Shown piece by piece: positions 35,892-45,134 of a stretch of DNA of 64,000 nucleotides. Position numbers and translations under genes: made by a program. Below the pieces are notes generated by a model. That model was given only the letters and a program-made list of their open reading frames with translations. It was not told the DNA's origin and made no database searches. The first letter of the stretch is position 1, and each line of letters opens with the position of its first letter. Origin of the DNA: Sva-07 sp963707515 (GTDB lineage: Bacteria > Actinomycetota > Acidimicrobiia > Acidimicrobiales > Ilumatobacteraceae); NCBI GenBank assembly GCA_963707515.1, contig CAVPQI010000003.1, positions 186,001 through 250,000 of the forward strand, given 5' to 3'.

Positions 35892-37049
35892 TCAGGCGGG
35901 TTGCGGCACCAGCGCCGCGCCGAGCATCTCGGCCATGTTGTCGTAGTAGAAGCGGGCCTTGGCGTCCTCGGGTGTCGTGGTCATCTCGGCTTCGAACTTG
36001 GCCAGCGGATCACGCCCGCCCTCGGGGTGCGGGTAGTCGGTGGAGAACATGAACAGGTCGGCGCCGGCCTGCTCGATCATCCACCCGACGGGCTCGCCGG
36101 GGAACGGTGTGAACTTGAGATGCCGGTGCACGTACTCCGACGGTGCGAGCGCGAGCTCGGTGAGCGGCTTCTCGGTGCGTCGGAATGCCCGCTGGGCGAA
36201 GTCGAGCTGGCGCATCCACGACACCACCCAGCTCGCACCCTCTTCGATCACGCCGCCGCGGAGGTTGGGATGGAGGTCGAACACGCCGTCGAGGATCATC
36301 GTCCCGAGGAACAGCGCGGGCGAGTGGGCGATGCACAAGAAGTCCTTGGAGCGGATGTTCTCACCCCCGCCGAGGTGGTCGGTCACGGGACGGCCGTTGT
36401 TGTGGAACGCCCGGTCGAGGAGCCGCCCGCCGCCGCCGACGTGGAGCACGAACGGCACGCCGGCCTCCTCGAGCAACGACCAGAACGGTTCGAGGTCGGG
36501 ATGGCTGGGGGAGCGCTCGCCGGCCGCGGTCGACGGCACGTGGATCGACGCGCAGCCGGCGTCGAGGGCGTGCTGCAGCGTGTCGACGGCGCGGCCCGGA
36601 TCGTCGAGCGGCACCCAGCCGACGGGGAGCAGGCGGGGGTCGTCCTTGCAGAAGTCGACGACGGCGAGGTTGTGGGCCCGGCTGCCGGCGTAGTGCAGGT
36701 CGAGGTCCTTGCCCATGAACATCGCCGCAGCGAACGTGGCGAACACGAGCTGACCCTCGAAGCCGAACATGTCGACGACGTGGCTGCGCTCGGCGGGGTC
36801 GAAGGCGCCGATCGCGTTCCATCCCTTGTCGACGAGGAGGCGCTCCTCGGCCTCGGCGCGCGCCGTCTCGTCGGCGCGGCGGGCGGCGGCGCGCGCCGTC
36901 GCGTGATCGAGCACCGGGGCGAGCTTGGACATCGACCTGCCCTTCAGCTTGTCCACCATCGCCTCGTCGATGAACGCGTCGAGGAACCCCGGCAGCTCCA
37001 TCAGGTGGCTGTCCGCATCGAGGATCGGTCGTCCGTTGGCGTAGGTCAT
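35892..37049 (-). CDS. Amidohydrolase family metal-dependent hydrolase
   Basis: TIM-barrel protein of 385 residues (amidohydrolase_2 type, as in aminocarboxymuconate decarboxylase relatives). Visible are ILDADSHLMELP (D-x-H-like N-terminal metal site), PFVLHVGGGGRLLD (His), CIAHSPALFLG (His) and the C-terminal catalytic Asp in MFSTDYPHPEGG. It could be a hydrolase or a decarboxylase. The ATG at 37049 has GGGGGA six bases upstream. A palindrome lies 40 bases upstream of the start. Confidence 0.87.
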   Translation of the reverse strand: MTYANGRPILDADSHLMELPGFLDAFIDEAMVDKLKGRSMSKLAPVLDHATARAAARRADETARAEAEERLLVDKGWNAIGAFDPAERSHVVDMFGFEGQLVFATFAAAMFMGKDLDLHYAGSRAHNLAVVDFCKDDPRLLPVGWVPLDDPGRAVDTLQHALDAGCASIHVPSTAAGERSPSHPDLEPFWSLLEEAGVPFVLHVGGGGRLLDRAFHNNGRPVTDHLGGGENIRSKDFLCIAHSPALFLGTMILDGVFDLHPNLRGGVIEEGASWVVSWMRQLDFAQRAFRRTEKPLTELALAPSEYVHRHLKFTPFPGEPVGWMIEQAGADLFMFSTDYPHPEGGRDPLAKFEAEMTTTPEDAKARFYYDNMAEMLGAALVPQPA

Positions 37050-37088
37050 CGCATCCCCCTGAGGCTCCGGTGCCGCACCGGCACGCGT

Positions 37089-37105
37089 GGTGACAAAGTG
37101 TAACC
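37089..37105. promoter_or_regulatory. Candidate operator upstream of amidohydrolase
   Basis: GGTGACA-AAG-TGTAACC, an inverted repeat with one mismatch in an unusually A+T-rich stretch, 40 bases upstream of the start codon. The TetR-like spacing suggests a repressor site; no regulator gene adjoins it. Confidence 0.45.
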
Positions 37106-37233
37106 AGATCCCCGACATCGAGCGCAAGCCCCGTGGGAAGCTTGCGGCCCCGCGGGAGCACTGTGAACCGTGGGCAGCCCCCTTCTTCTCTTCGTTCTTG
37201 TCTTTGGGTGGGGTGGGGGCCGTCGAGTCCGGG

Positions 37234-37314
37234 CGCGACTCAACCGCGACTCAACGACCGCGACTCAACGACCGCGACTCAACGACCGCGACTCAACGAC
37301 CGCGACTCAACGAC
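37234..37314. repeat. 14-bp tandem repeat at GNAT 3' end
   Basis: Five perfect units of CGCGACTCAACGAC from 37245, with a partial unit before. The last unit supplies the stop codon of the minus-strand GNAT gene. The period is not a multiple of three. Confidence 0.9.
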
Positions 37315-37933
37315 CGAGGCGCATGCCGAACACGTGATGGCGATCGTCGTGCGACAGCTCCTCGAACCCGAGGGCGCGGTAGAAGCCGACCGCCTCGACG
37401 TTGCGTGTCGCCACGCCGAGGTGCACGCCGATCGAGCCGCCGTCGCGCAACGATGCCAACAGCCGATCGACCAGTCGGCGCCCGTCGCCGTGCCCCTGCG
37501 CCTCGGGGAGGAGGTCGATGTGGAGATGCGAGGGATAGTCGGCGACGACGGCGGCATCGGCGCGAGCGGGGTGGTTGATCAGGTATCGGGCGATGCGCTC
37601 GCCCGGCAGGCCGGCGCCGGTGCCGGTGCCGGTGCCGGTGCCGGTGCGATAGCGCCGGCGCAGCGACGGCCACCACTGCGCCTCGAGCCGCTCCTCGAAG
37701 CGCACCGAATCGAGTGCCCCGAGGATGTAGCCGATCGCCCGGTCCTCGGCGTCGACGACGACGAAGCCGTGCTCCGGTTCGAGGGCGACGTAGGCACCCG
37801 CCCACACGTGGCCGGGCAGCTCGGGATCGGCATAGAGGTGGCGGCCGTCGCCGCCGGCATCGGACGTGCGCAGACAGATGTCGTAGATCGCGTCGCGGTC
37901 GCCGGCGCGGACCTGACGGATGGTGGCGCTCAC
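37307..37933 (-). CDS. GNAT family N-acetyltransferase
   Basis: Protein of 208 residues. N-terminal MSATIRQVRAGDRDAIYDIC, central AIGYILGALDSVRFEERLEA, the acetyl-CoA-binding HIDLLPEAQGHGDGRRLVD and HLGVATRNVEAVGFYRALGF are clear GNAT features; QGHGDG stands in for Q/R-x-x-G-x-G/A. A six-base repeat at 37615-37647 encodes a Gly-Thr run in the middle of the protein. The start GTG at 37933 overlaps the stop of the ChbG gene (GTGA). Confidence 0.85.
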   Translation of the reverse strand: MSATIRQVRAGDRDAIYDICLRTSDAGGDGRHLYADPELPGHVWAGAYVALEPEHGFVVVDAEDRAIGYILGALDSVRFEERLEAQWWPSLRRRYRTGTGTGTGTGAGLPGERIARYLINHPARADAAVVADYPSHLHIDLLPEAQGHGDGRRLVDRLLASLRDGGSIGVHLGVATRNVEAVGFYRALGFEELSHDDRHHVFGMRLGR

Positions 37934-38703
37934 AGCGCGCCGACGCTCACCAGCTCGATGCCACGCCGTTCGATGACGCTGCGGACCTCCGGGTCGGTGA
38001 GCGCAGCGAGGTCGGCGACCCGCCACGTCTCGGCCCACACCGCGTTGTCGTCGTCGGGATCGCACAGCCCGCGCAGTTCGGCGGAGGCGACGGCCGGATG
38101 GGCCATCACGAAGTGCACGCCGTCGCCGATCCGATCCAGCCAGTCGACGAAGTGCCCGGTGCGCGCTGCCAGGTCGTCCGCACTCGCCATCGACAGCACG
38201 TACAGCGACTCGAAGTCGTGGTGCGGCTCGACCCCGCGGTAGATGAAGCGCACCCCGAGGTCGTCACAGGCGGCGGCGAACGCCGGCGGGACCGAGATGC
38301 CCATGTGGCAGTCGACGTAGGTGAGGTCGAGTCCGCAGGCCCGGGCGCGAGCGGCCTGCACGGCGAGCTCGCCGGCCGCTTCGGCGGGATCGATTCCCGC
38401 CGCGGCATCGGCCACGGTGCGCCGCATCGTGCCGTCGTCGAGGCGCAGGGTCGACCCGGTCGACAGCGGCGCCCAGCGGAGGTATCGCCATTCGCAGGTC
38501 AGCGTGCCGTGCAGCCCCGTCGTGACGCCGAGGCGGCCGACGCGCGTCGCGCCCTCGACGAACCACGGCGTCGGTGCCATCACCGAGGTCTGGGTGACGA
38601 TCCCGTCGACGATCGCGTGCTCGATCCCCTCGTTGACCGCCCGGCACATGCCGAGGTCGTCTGCCTGCACCACCAACCGGATCGTCCCCACGACCGCCGA
38701 CAT
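37930..38703 (-). CDS. ChbG/YdjC-like carbohydrate deacetylase
   Basis: Protein of 257 residues with the YdjC/ChbG fold. The metal-site segments are VVQADDLGMCRAVNEGI (Asp), TTGLHGTLTCEW (His) and LTYVDCHMGIS (His). By family it removes acetyl groups from N-acetylated oligosaccharides. It is translationally coupled to the GNAT gene downstream, a pairing of deacetylase and acetyltransferase. Start: ATG at 38703. Confidence 0.85.
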   Translation of the reverse strand: MSAVVGTIRLVVQADDLGMCRAVNEGIEHAIVDGIVTQTSVMAPTPWFVEGATRVGRLGVTTGLHGTLTCEWRYLRWAPLSTGSTLRLDDGTMRRTVADAAAGIDPAEAAGELAVQAARARACGLDLTYVDCHMGISVPPAFAAACDDLGVRFIYRGVEPHHDFESLYVLSMASADDLAARTGHFVDWLDRIGDGVHFVMAHPAVASAELRGLCDPDDDNAVWAETWRVADLAALTDPEVRSVIERRGIELVSVGAL

Positions 38704-38896
38704 TACGCCGACTCGTCGTCGCCACCGCCGACCGCAGGTGCGCCGAACTGCGGCGTGGTGCGCCACGTGCGCCACACCGACGATGCCGATCCGAACCGTC
38801 CGGCACGGTGCGGTGCGGTGCGGTGCGGTGACAGATTGTCACCGTGCACTACGGTCGCACCGGGCGCCGGTGGTCGGCGCCGACGAGGGGAGAACG

Positions 38897-40126
38897 ATGG
38901 ACCTGACGAGCGACCCGATCGCGGCCGGCCTCGACGCGGCGCGCCTGGCGCGCATCGACGAGCACTTCCGCAGCGCATACGTCGAGACCGGCAAGATCGC
39001 CGGCTGTCAGGTCCTGGTGGGTCGTCGGGGTCACGTCGCTCATCGGGCGACGATCGGTCACATGGACGTCGAGTCCGGTGAGGCCCTGCACGACCAGGCG
39101 ATCTGGCGTTGGTACTCGATGACCAAGCCGGTGACCGCGGTCGCCCTGCTGTCGCTGGTCGAGCGAGGCGAAGGCCAAGCTCACCGACCCGATCCATCGC
39201 TTCTTGCCCGAGTGGCGCGACCCGAAGGTCAGCGTGCGCCGCGCCGATGGCACGTTCGACCTGGTGCCCGCCGATCGCCCGATCTCGGTCAAGCACGCCC
39301 TGATGCACATGACCGGCATCGGTCCCGGTCCGGAGGGCGCACGGCTGAGCCTCGAGAATCTGAGCGGCGGCGAAGCCCGCTCGATCGACCCGTCCACCAC
39401 GCTGGCCGACCTCAGCGTCGCTGCTCGGCGAGTGAACCGCTGCGCTTCCATCCCGGCGACCACTGGTTCTACTCCTGGTCGACGGACATCTGCGCCCGGT
39501 TGGTCGAAGCGATCTCGGGTGAGACGTTCGGCGACTACCTGCAGCGCACGATCTTCGACCCGTTGGGCATGAACGACACCGGGTTCCACGTCGACGACGC
39601 CGATGTCGGACGGGTGACCTCGCTCTACGCCCGCGGTGCCGACAAGCAGTTGCGGTTGATCGACGATCGGGCTCGTGGCCGCCTGCGACGGAAGCCGGCG
39701 CTGCAGTCGGGCGGCGGTGGCCTCGTCGGCACGATCGACGACTACGCCCGGTTCTGCGCCATGCTGACCGGCGGCGGCGTGCTCGACGGGCACCGGGTGC
39801 TCGGGCGTCCGACGATCGAGCTGATGCGCACCAACCACCTCCCCCATGGTGGACAGCTCCGCGACGTCGCGCTCCCGGGTGGGTACGGCGAGGTCGGCTT
39901 CGACGGCAACGGGTTCGGGCTGCAGGTCGCCGTCGGCCTCGGGCCGGCGGCAACGGCCGGCGTCGGTGCGGCGGGGGACTTCATGTGGGGTGGCGCGGCG
40001 TCGACCGCCTTCTGGATCGATCCGACCGAGGAGCTCTACGCCATCTTCATGACGCAGGTGCTGCCGAGCGGCGTGTACGACTTCCGCGGCCAGCTGCGCT
40101 CGCTGGTCTACGCCGCCATCGCCTGA
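38897..40126 (+). pseudogene. Serine hydrolase (beta-lactamase/PBP-like) with two frameshifts
   Basis: The N-terminal part (ATG at 38897, GAGGGGAGA upstream) shows the active-site S-x-x-K as SMTKPVTAVALLSLVE. At about 39164 one extra base is present: family sequence continues in the +1 frame as EAKAKLTDPIHRFLPEWRDP through KHALMHMTGIGPGPEG. Near 39415-39431 the frame returns, giving SEPLRFHPGDHWFYSWSTD, and runs to the normal C-terminus MTQVLPSGVYDFRGQLRS. As written, the frame is open throughout but about 87 residues are scrambled, including the Y-x-N approach. This is either a decayed gene or two sequencing errors. Confidence 0.8.
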
Positions 40127-40160
40127 CGGCGACGTTCGGAGGTCCGACGTTCAGGGGAGG

Positions 40161-40201
40161 GAGGGACGACGTTCGGGGACAGACCCCGAACGTCGTCCCT
40201 C
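40161..40201. terminator. Strong bidirectional hairpin with GGGGACAGACCCC core
   Basis: A perfect 18-base-pair stem (40161-40178 with 40184-40201) and the five-base loop ACAGA, between convergent genes. Confidence 0.9.
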
Positions 40202-40219
40202 ACCACGCCACGCCGCACG

Positions 40220-40702
40220 TCAGGACATCAACGTCACGAGCTGGTCGAAGGCGGCCCCCCAACCCTCGTGGAACCCCATCTCCGCGTGCTGCGCGGCGCC
40301 GTGCTCGTCGGCGTGCATGGCGACGGCGCGGTAGTGCGTGCCGCCGTCGGCGGTCGGGCTGATCTCGATGCGCGTCGTGAACGGCATGCCGCCGTCCTCA
40401 CCGACGGCGGGGCGGAAGTCTTCGAGCAGGGCACTGGTGAACACCAGCAACCGCTCGGGCTCGACAGCGAGGTAGCTGCCCTCGCTGGGGAACTGCTCAC
40501 CCTCGGGTGACTCCATCGTCGTGCAGTACCGGCCGCCCGGACGCAGGTCGACGTCGACGGCGACGGTCTTCCACGGTGCCGGCGTGAACCACTGCACGAG
40601 CAGCTCCGGCGTCGTCCACGCCGCCCACACCTTGTCCGGGGACACGGCGATCGTGCGCTCGAGCACGAGGTCGAGGTCGGGGTTGGGGGTGTATTCGGTC
40701 AT
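40220..40702 (-). CDS. SRPBCC (AHSA1-like) domain protein
   Basis: Protein of 160 residues of the START/Bet v1-like AHSA1 group. Segments LVLERTIAVSPDKVWAAWTT, LLVQWFTPAPW and DLRPGGRYCTTMESPEG are typical, as is the closing GFHEGWGAAFDQL. The ligand is unknown. The start overlaps the stop of the ArsR regulator gene (ATGA), the usual arrangement for this pair, in which the regulator controls both. Confidence 0.9.
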   Translation of the reverse strand: MTEYTPNPDLDLVLERTIAVSPDKVWAAWTTPELLVQWFTPAPWKTVAVDVDLRPGGRYCTTMESPEGEQFPSEGSYLAVEPERLLVFTSALLEDFRPAVGEDGGMPFTTRIEISPTADGGTHYRAVAMHADEHGAAQHAEMGFHEGWGAAFDQLVTLMS

Positions 40703-41055
40703 GGTTGCTCCTGTCGGTAGCGGTGCTCTGCGAGCAGTAGTTGGTCGAATTGGTCCAGCCGCCGCTCCCAGTGGGAGCGAAACGTCTCCAGCCATGCCGT
40801 CGCCATCTGGAAGGCATCGGGGACGAGCTGGAAGACGCGGGTGCGTCCGGTCTTGTGGGAGCTGACGATCCCGGCGCGCTCCAGCACGGCGAGGTGCTGC
40901 ATGAACGACGGCAACGCCATCTCGAACGGGCGCCACAGCTCGCTGGCCGAGGCGGGTCCGATGCTCAGCCGCTCGACGACCGCCAGACGTGTCGGATCCG
41001 ACAACGCCTGGAACACCGTCGCCAGCGACGGATCGATCGGTGAACGCTGAGGCAT
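40699..41055 (-). CDS. ArsR/SmtB family transcriptional regulator
   Basis: Protein of 118 residues, winged helix. VFQALSDPTRLAVVERLSIG, the recognition region ASELWRPFEMALPSFMQHLAVLERAG and the wing IVSSHKTGRTRVFQL match the family; metal-binding Cys are absent, as is usual for the SRPBCC-linked subgroup. A GTG at 41082 would add nine residues. Two copies of CCTCA-(C/G)-TAT, at about 41059 and 41094, may be its binding sites. Confidence 0.88.
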   Translation of the reverse strand: MPQRSPIDPSLATVFQALSDPTRLAVVERLSIGPASASELWRPFEMALPSFMQHLAVLERAGIVSSHKTGRTRVFQLVPDAFQMATAWLETFRSHWERRLDQFDQLLLAEHRYRQEQP

Positions 41056-41130
41056 GTACCTCACTATGACCGCGTCAGACACTCAGGTCAACACCTCAGT
41101 ATCAACGGGTTGTGGTGAGCAGCGCCGCGA

Positions 41131-41212
41131 TGAGGTGTCGCGTGTCGCGGTGAGGTGTCGCATGTCGCGGTGAGGTGTCGCGACGTGTTGCGGTGACGGC
41201 GACGTGTCGCGG
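41131..41212. repeat. 20-bp tandem repeat
   Basis: Units TGAGGTGTCGCGTGTCGCGG at 41131 and 41151, then decayed copies to 41212. They lie between the ArsR operator region and the stop of the TetR gene. Confidence 0.85.
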
Positions 41213-41234
41213 TGCGGCCTCGCGCGGTGCAGTG

Positions 41235-41870
41235 TCAGCGGGCGGCGAGTCGGGCGAGGGCGCCGAGGACCGTGTCGACGTAGATGTCCTCGAGGTCGGC
41301 GCGGTCGTCGACGTGGTTGCGGGCACGCACCAGCACCGCCGGCATCCCGGCGAGCAGCACGGCCATCGCCGCCCGAGCCGTGGCCGGGTCGAGTTCGTAC
41401 TCCTGCACCGCCAATTCGGCGAAGTACGTCACCGAGCGCGAATCCCAGTTGCGGCGATCGCGCCGCGCCGACGGATCGGTGCGGGCGTCCTGCAGCGGCG
41501 TGAAGAACGGCGCGTGCTCGTCGATGGCGTCGATCGCCGCAGTGATGAACGAGCGCACCTTGCACTCCAGCCCCGGCGGGGCCGCCTCGACGATGCGACG
41601 GATCTGCTTGTCGAGTCGCTTGGCCTCGCGCCGGTAGACGGCGAGGAGCAGGTCGTCCTTGTTGTCGAAGTGCTTGTAGACGAGGGCGCGGGTCACCTCG
41701 GCGCGATCGGCGACGGCGCCGATGTTGATCGAGTGCGGGCCGACCTCGAGGACGAGTTGGCGTGTGACGTCCATCAGGCGCTCGCGCCGTTCGTCGGCGC
41801 GCAGCCGTTCGACGGTCACCGTGCCCCCATCGCCGGGCCGGGTGGCGCTCGCATTGGGCGCCGGCGTCAT
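41235..41870 (-). CDS. TetR family transcriptional regulator
   Basis: Protein of 211 residues. The N-terminal helix-turn-helix is INIGAVADRAEVTRALVYKHFDNKDDLLL; the C-terminal domain is all helical. It is encoded 46 bases downstream of the mutase gene on the same strand and could be co-transcribed with it. The ATG at 41870 is preferred to the GTG at 41879. Confidence 0.88.
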   Translation of the reverse strand: MTPAPNASATRPGDGGTVTVERLRADERRERLMDVTRQLVLEVGPHSINIGAVADRAEVTRALVYKHFDNKDDLLLAVYRREAKRLDKQIRRIVEAAPPGLECKVRSFITAAIDAIDEHAPFFTPLQDARTDPSARRDRRNWDSRSVTYFAELAVQEYELDPATARAAMAVLLAGMPAVLVRARNHVDDRADLEDIYVDTVLGALARLAAR

Positions 41871-41916
41871 TGCGCCCACCGCCGATCGTCCACGTCTGCG
41901 ACCCTACCGGCGCCGG

Positions 41917-43564
41917 TCAGATGACCGGGACTTCCACGTGCCGGCCGAACTCGGCCTCCAGGGTCGCCATCATCTCGCCGAGCGTGGCGTAGACGCCCGC
42001 CGCATCGATCAGCGCGGGCATCAGGTTGGTCTCCGGATCGGCGGCTTCGTGGGCGATGCGCCGCAGCGCGGCGTCGACGGCGGCGTCGTCGCGGGTGTGG
42101 CGCACCTGCTCGAGGCGCTTGCGTTGGCGGGACTCGTCCTCACCCGTGATGCGCAGCAGGTCGAGCGCCGCGTCGTCGTTGCCGTCGGTGTAGGCGTTGG
42201 CGCCGACGACGATGCGTCGTCCGGTGTTGAAGCGTCGCTCGAGCTCGTACGCCGAATCGGCGATGCGTCCCTGGAACCAGTTCTCCTCGATGCCGCGGAT
42301 GACGCCGTCGAGCATCGACCCGTTGCCCAGGTCGTCGAGGTGGGCGAACAGCTCTTCCGCCTGGCGTTCGACCTCGTCGGTCAGCGATTCGACGAAATAG
42401 GAGCCGCCGAGCGGGTCGGCGACGTGGGCGACGTTGGTCTCGTTGGCGAGCACCTGCTGCGTGCGCAAGGCGATGCGTGCCGCCTTCTCGGTCGGCAGCG
42501 CCAGCGCTTCGTCCATCGAGTTGGTGTGCAGCGACTGCGTGCCACCGAGCACGCCGGCGAGCGCCTCGATGGCGGTGCGGACGATGTTCACCTCCGGCTG
42601 CTGCGCGGTCAGCGACACCCCGGCGGTCTGGGTGTGGAAGCGCAATTGCAGCGAGCGCTCGGCCGTGGCGCCGTAGCGATCGCGCATCCAGCGGGCCCAG
42701 ATGCGACGAGCCGCCCGGTACTTGGCGATCTCTTCGAAGAAGTCGATGTGGGCGTTGAAGAAGAACGACAGCCGCGGTGCGAAGGCGTCGACGGCGAGGC
42801 CGGCCTGCTTCGCCAGCTCGACGTAGGCGAAGCCGTTGGCGAGCGTGAAGGCCAGCTCCTCGACCGCCGTCGAACCGGCCTCGCGGATGTGGTAGCCGGA
42901 GATCGAGATCGAGTGCCAGCGAGGCATCTCGGCGGCGGTGAACGCAATCGTGTCGCGCACCAGCCGCATCGACGGTCGCGGCGGGAACACGAACTCCTTC
43001 TGCGCCTGGTACTCCTTGAGGATGTCGTTCTGCAGCGTGCCGCCGAGCGCCGCCCGTGGCGTGCCGGCGCGCTCTGCCTGGGCGACGAACATCGCGCAGC
43101 AGCACCGCAGCGGGGGAGTTGATCGTCATCGACGTGGTGATCGCACCGAGGTCGATGTCGCGGAACAGGTCCTCCATGTCCGCCAGCGTGTCGATGGCGA
43201 CGCCGCATCGGCCGACCTCGCCGAGCGCCATCGGGTGATCGGAGTCGATGCCGAGCAGTGTCGGCATGTCGAACGCCGTCGACAGCCCGTCGCCACCGGC
43301 GCGGATGATCTCCTTGAAGCGCCAGTTGGTGTCGTCGGCGGTGCCGAAGCCGGCGAACATGCGCATCGTCCAGAGCTTCGAGCGGTACATCGACGCGTAC
43401 GGCCCGCGGGTGTACGGGAACTCACCGGGGAACTCACCGTCGTCGGGGCCGTAGACCGGGTCGAGCGGGATCCCCGACATCGTCGCGAAGTCGGCATCGC
43501 GGGTCGGGGAGGCGTCGTAGGCCTGGCGCCAACGTTCGGCGTTCGTCGGCATCGGATCGGACAT
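41917..43564 (-). pseudogene. Methylmalonyl-CoA mutase-family large subunit, frameshifted
   Basis: Catalytic TIM-barrel subunit of a coenzyme-B12-dependent acyl-CoA mutase, about 549 codons, without the B12-binding domain that such large subunits receive from a separate small subunit. The N-terminal part has EFPYTRGPYASMYRSKLWTM, AGGDGLSTAFDMPTLLGIDSDHP. After TTSMTINSPAAVLL a single extra base (near 43096) shifts frame; removing it restores LLAMFVAQAERAG and the rest (HSISISGYHIREAGSTAVEE, TQSLHTNSMDEALALP, DPLGGSYFVESLT) to the C-terminus. Substrate residues were not resolved, so methylmalonyl- versus isobutyryl-type is open. The divergent marR gene suggests local regulation. Confidence 0.85.
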
Positions 43565-43573
43565 GTCAGGAGA

Positions 43574-43593
43574 TTACTTTGACGGCAAAGTAA
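43574..43593. promoter_or_regulatory. Proposed MarR operator
   Basis: TTACTTTG-ACGG-CAAAGTAA, a perfect inverted repeat, occupies the 44-base gap between the divergent mutase and marR starts. It is one of the few A+T-rich spots in the region. Confidence 0.75.
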
Positions 43594-43608
43594 AGTACAG
43601 TCTCGTCG

Positions 43609-44122
43609 ATGGTGGTGCGGAGGCGTCCGCTCGAGTCGGATCCGATCGACGAAGCGATCGGTCACTGGACCGCTGCGGGATGGGGCGACGTCGCCGAGGG
43701 CATGGCGCTGGTCACGTCGGTGATGCGGGTGCAGCAGTTGCTCGTCGCCCGTGTCGACGCGGCGTTGCGCACGCACCGCCTCTCGTTCGCCCGCTTCGAG
43801 GTGTTGATGCTGTTGCTGTTCAGTTCGCGCGGCTCACTGCCGATCGGCAAGATCGGCGAGCGGCTGCAGGTCCACCCGGCCAGCGTCACCAACGCCGTCC
43901 AGCGTCTGGCCGAGGCCGGGATGGTCGAGCGGTGGACGAACCCAGACGACGGGCGCAGCACGTTGGTCGCCCCGACCGACGCCGGCCGCGCCGTGGCGCT
44001 GGAGGCGGCGGCGACACTCAACGCCGAGGTGTTCGCCGACGTCGGCCTGGGGCCCGACGACCGTCCGCGCGGCGCTCGACATGCTCGCCCGGTGGCGCCA
44101 CGCATACGGAGACTTCGAGTGA
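43609..44122 (+). CDS. MarR family transcriptional regulator (frameshift near 3' end)
   Basis: Winged-helix regulator. The ATG at 43609 is followed by MRVQQLLVARVDAALRTHRLSFARFEVLMLL, the recognition helix VHPASVTNAVQRLAEAGMVER and the wing NPDDGRSTLVAPTDAG. One extra C at 44061-44062 shifts the frame after VGLGPDD; in the corrected frame the protein ends VRAALDMLARWRHAYGDFE with TGA at 44120, which overlaps the start of the next lipoprotein gene (GTGA). That clean coupling argues for the corrected end. Confidence 0.8.
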
Positions 44123-45090
44123 GTCGGCGCCGCGGGCTACTCGTCGTGCCGCTCGTGGCAACGGCCATCGCATCGGCCGTGGTGGGCTGCGGCAGCGACG
44201 GTCCCGATGTCGCTTCGCCGACGTCCAGCGCCGTTCCGGCGAGTGCTGTTCCGGCGAGTGCTGTTCCGGCGAGTCACGGGTCGACGTCCGACGGCCGGCC
44301 GGCGGCGAGTGACGACACGGCGACGACCGCGGACACGAGCGTCTCCGGACCCGGCATCGACGGCGTCACCGGCGCGTTGGTCCTCACCCGTCAGCGCGAC
44401 CTCATCGACCGCGGGCTGATCAACGTGATGATCGACAACCGGTCCGGCCGCGACCTGATGGTTGCCGACCGTGCGCTCGTCGCCGACCACTTCGAGATCC
44501 CGCCGGCGCCGCCGCGCACGGTCAAGATCACCGACGGACGGCAGGTCGCCGTGCAGGTGCCGTACGGGGAGGCGCTCGATTGCACCGACGCGGCTCCGGT
44601 GACGGCGCACCTCGCATTCACCGACGCGGGGGTGAGTCGCCGCCTCGAGTTGGCCGGCACCGACATCCTCGACGGCATCCGCGCCGAGCAGTGCATCGGT
44701 CGGGCACTGCACGACGCGGTCGACGTCGACCTGCGCGATGCGACCGTCGTCGACGGCACCGTCGAGGCGACCCTGCATCTCGAGCTCGCGGATGCCGACG
44801 CGGTCTTCGAGATCGGCCGCGTCGGCGGCACGATCCTCATCGCCGCACGCCGCAGCAACGACCAACCGGTCGTGCTCGACGGGGAGCACCGGGTGGCCGA
44901 CGTGCCCGTGACGTTCACCGTCAACCGGTGCGATCCGCACGGCCTCGCCGAGGTGACCCGACCGTACGGCCTCGACGTGGAGGTCGGCCAAGGTGGCAGC
45001 GAGCGCGCCGACGTGGCGATCGACGTCGGAGACCTGCACGACGACTTCGCCGCGATCGTCGAGCAGTGCCGCGCCGCGTCCGGCGGGTGA
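44119..45090 (+). CDS. Putative lipoprotein, function unknown
   Basis: Protein of 323 residues. The signal peptide ends in the lipobox ASAVVGCGS; the linker includes a threefold AVPAS repeat. The rest consists of beta-rich segments (GALVLTRQRDLIDRGLINVMI, DLMVADRALVADHFEIPPAP) that could be Ig-like. Three to four cysteines are present. No known family is recognised. It appears coupled to marR. Confidence 0.75.
   Translation: MSRRRGLLVVPLVATAIASAVVGCGSDGPDVASPTSSAVPASAVPASAVPASHGSTSDGRPAASDDTATTADTSVSGPGIDGVTGALVLTRQRDLIDRGLINVMIDNRSGRDLMVADRALVADHFEIPPAPPRTVKITDGRQVAVQVPYGEALDCTDAAPVTAHLAFTDAGVSRRLELAGTDILDGIRAEQCIGRALHDAVDVDLRDATVVDGTVEATLHLELADADAVFEIGRVGGTILIAARRSNDQPVVLDGEHRVADVPVTFTVNRCDPHGLAEVTRPYGLDVEVGQGGSERADVAIDVGDLHDDFAAIVEQCRAASGG
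44233..44274. repeat. 15-bp in-frame tandem repeat in lipoprotein linker
   Basis: Nearly three units of GTTCCGGCGAGTGCT encode AVPAS repeats directly behind the lipobox. Confidence 0.9.
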
Positions 45091-45134
45091 TCGCCGGCCC
45101 GGTCACGCCGCAGCAGCGGCGCCCCGGGAGCGCG

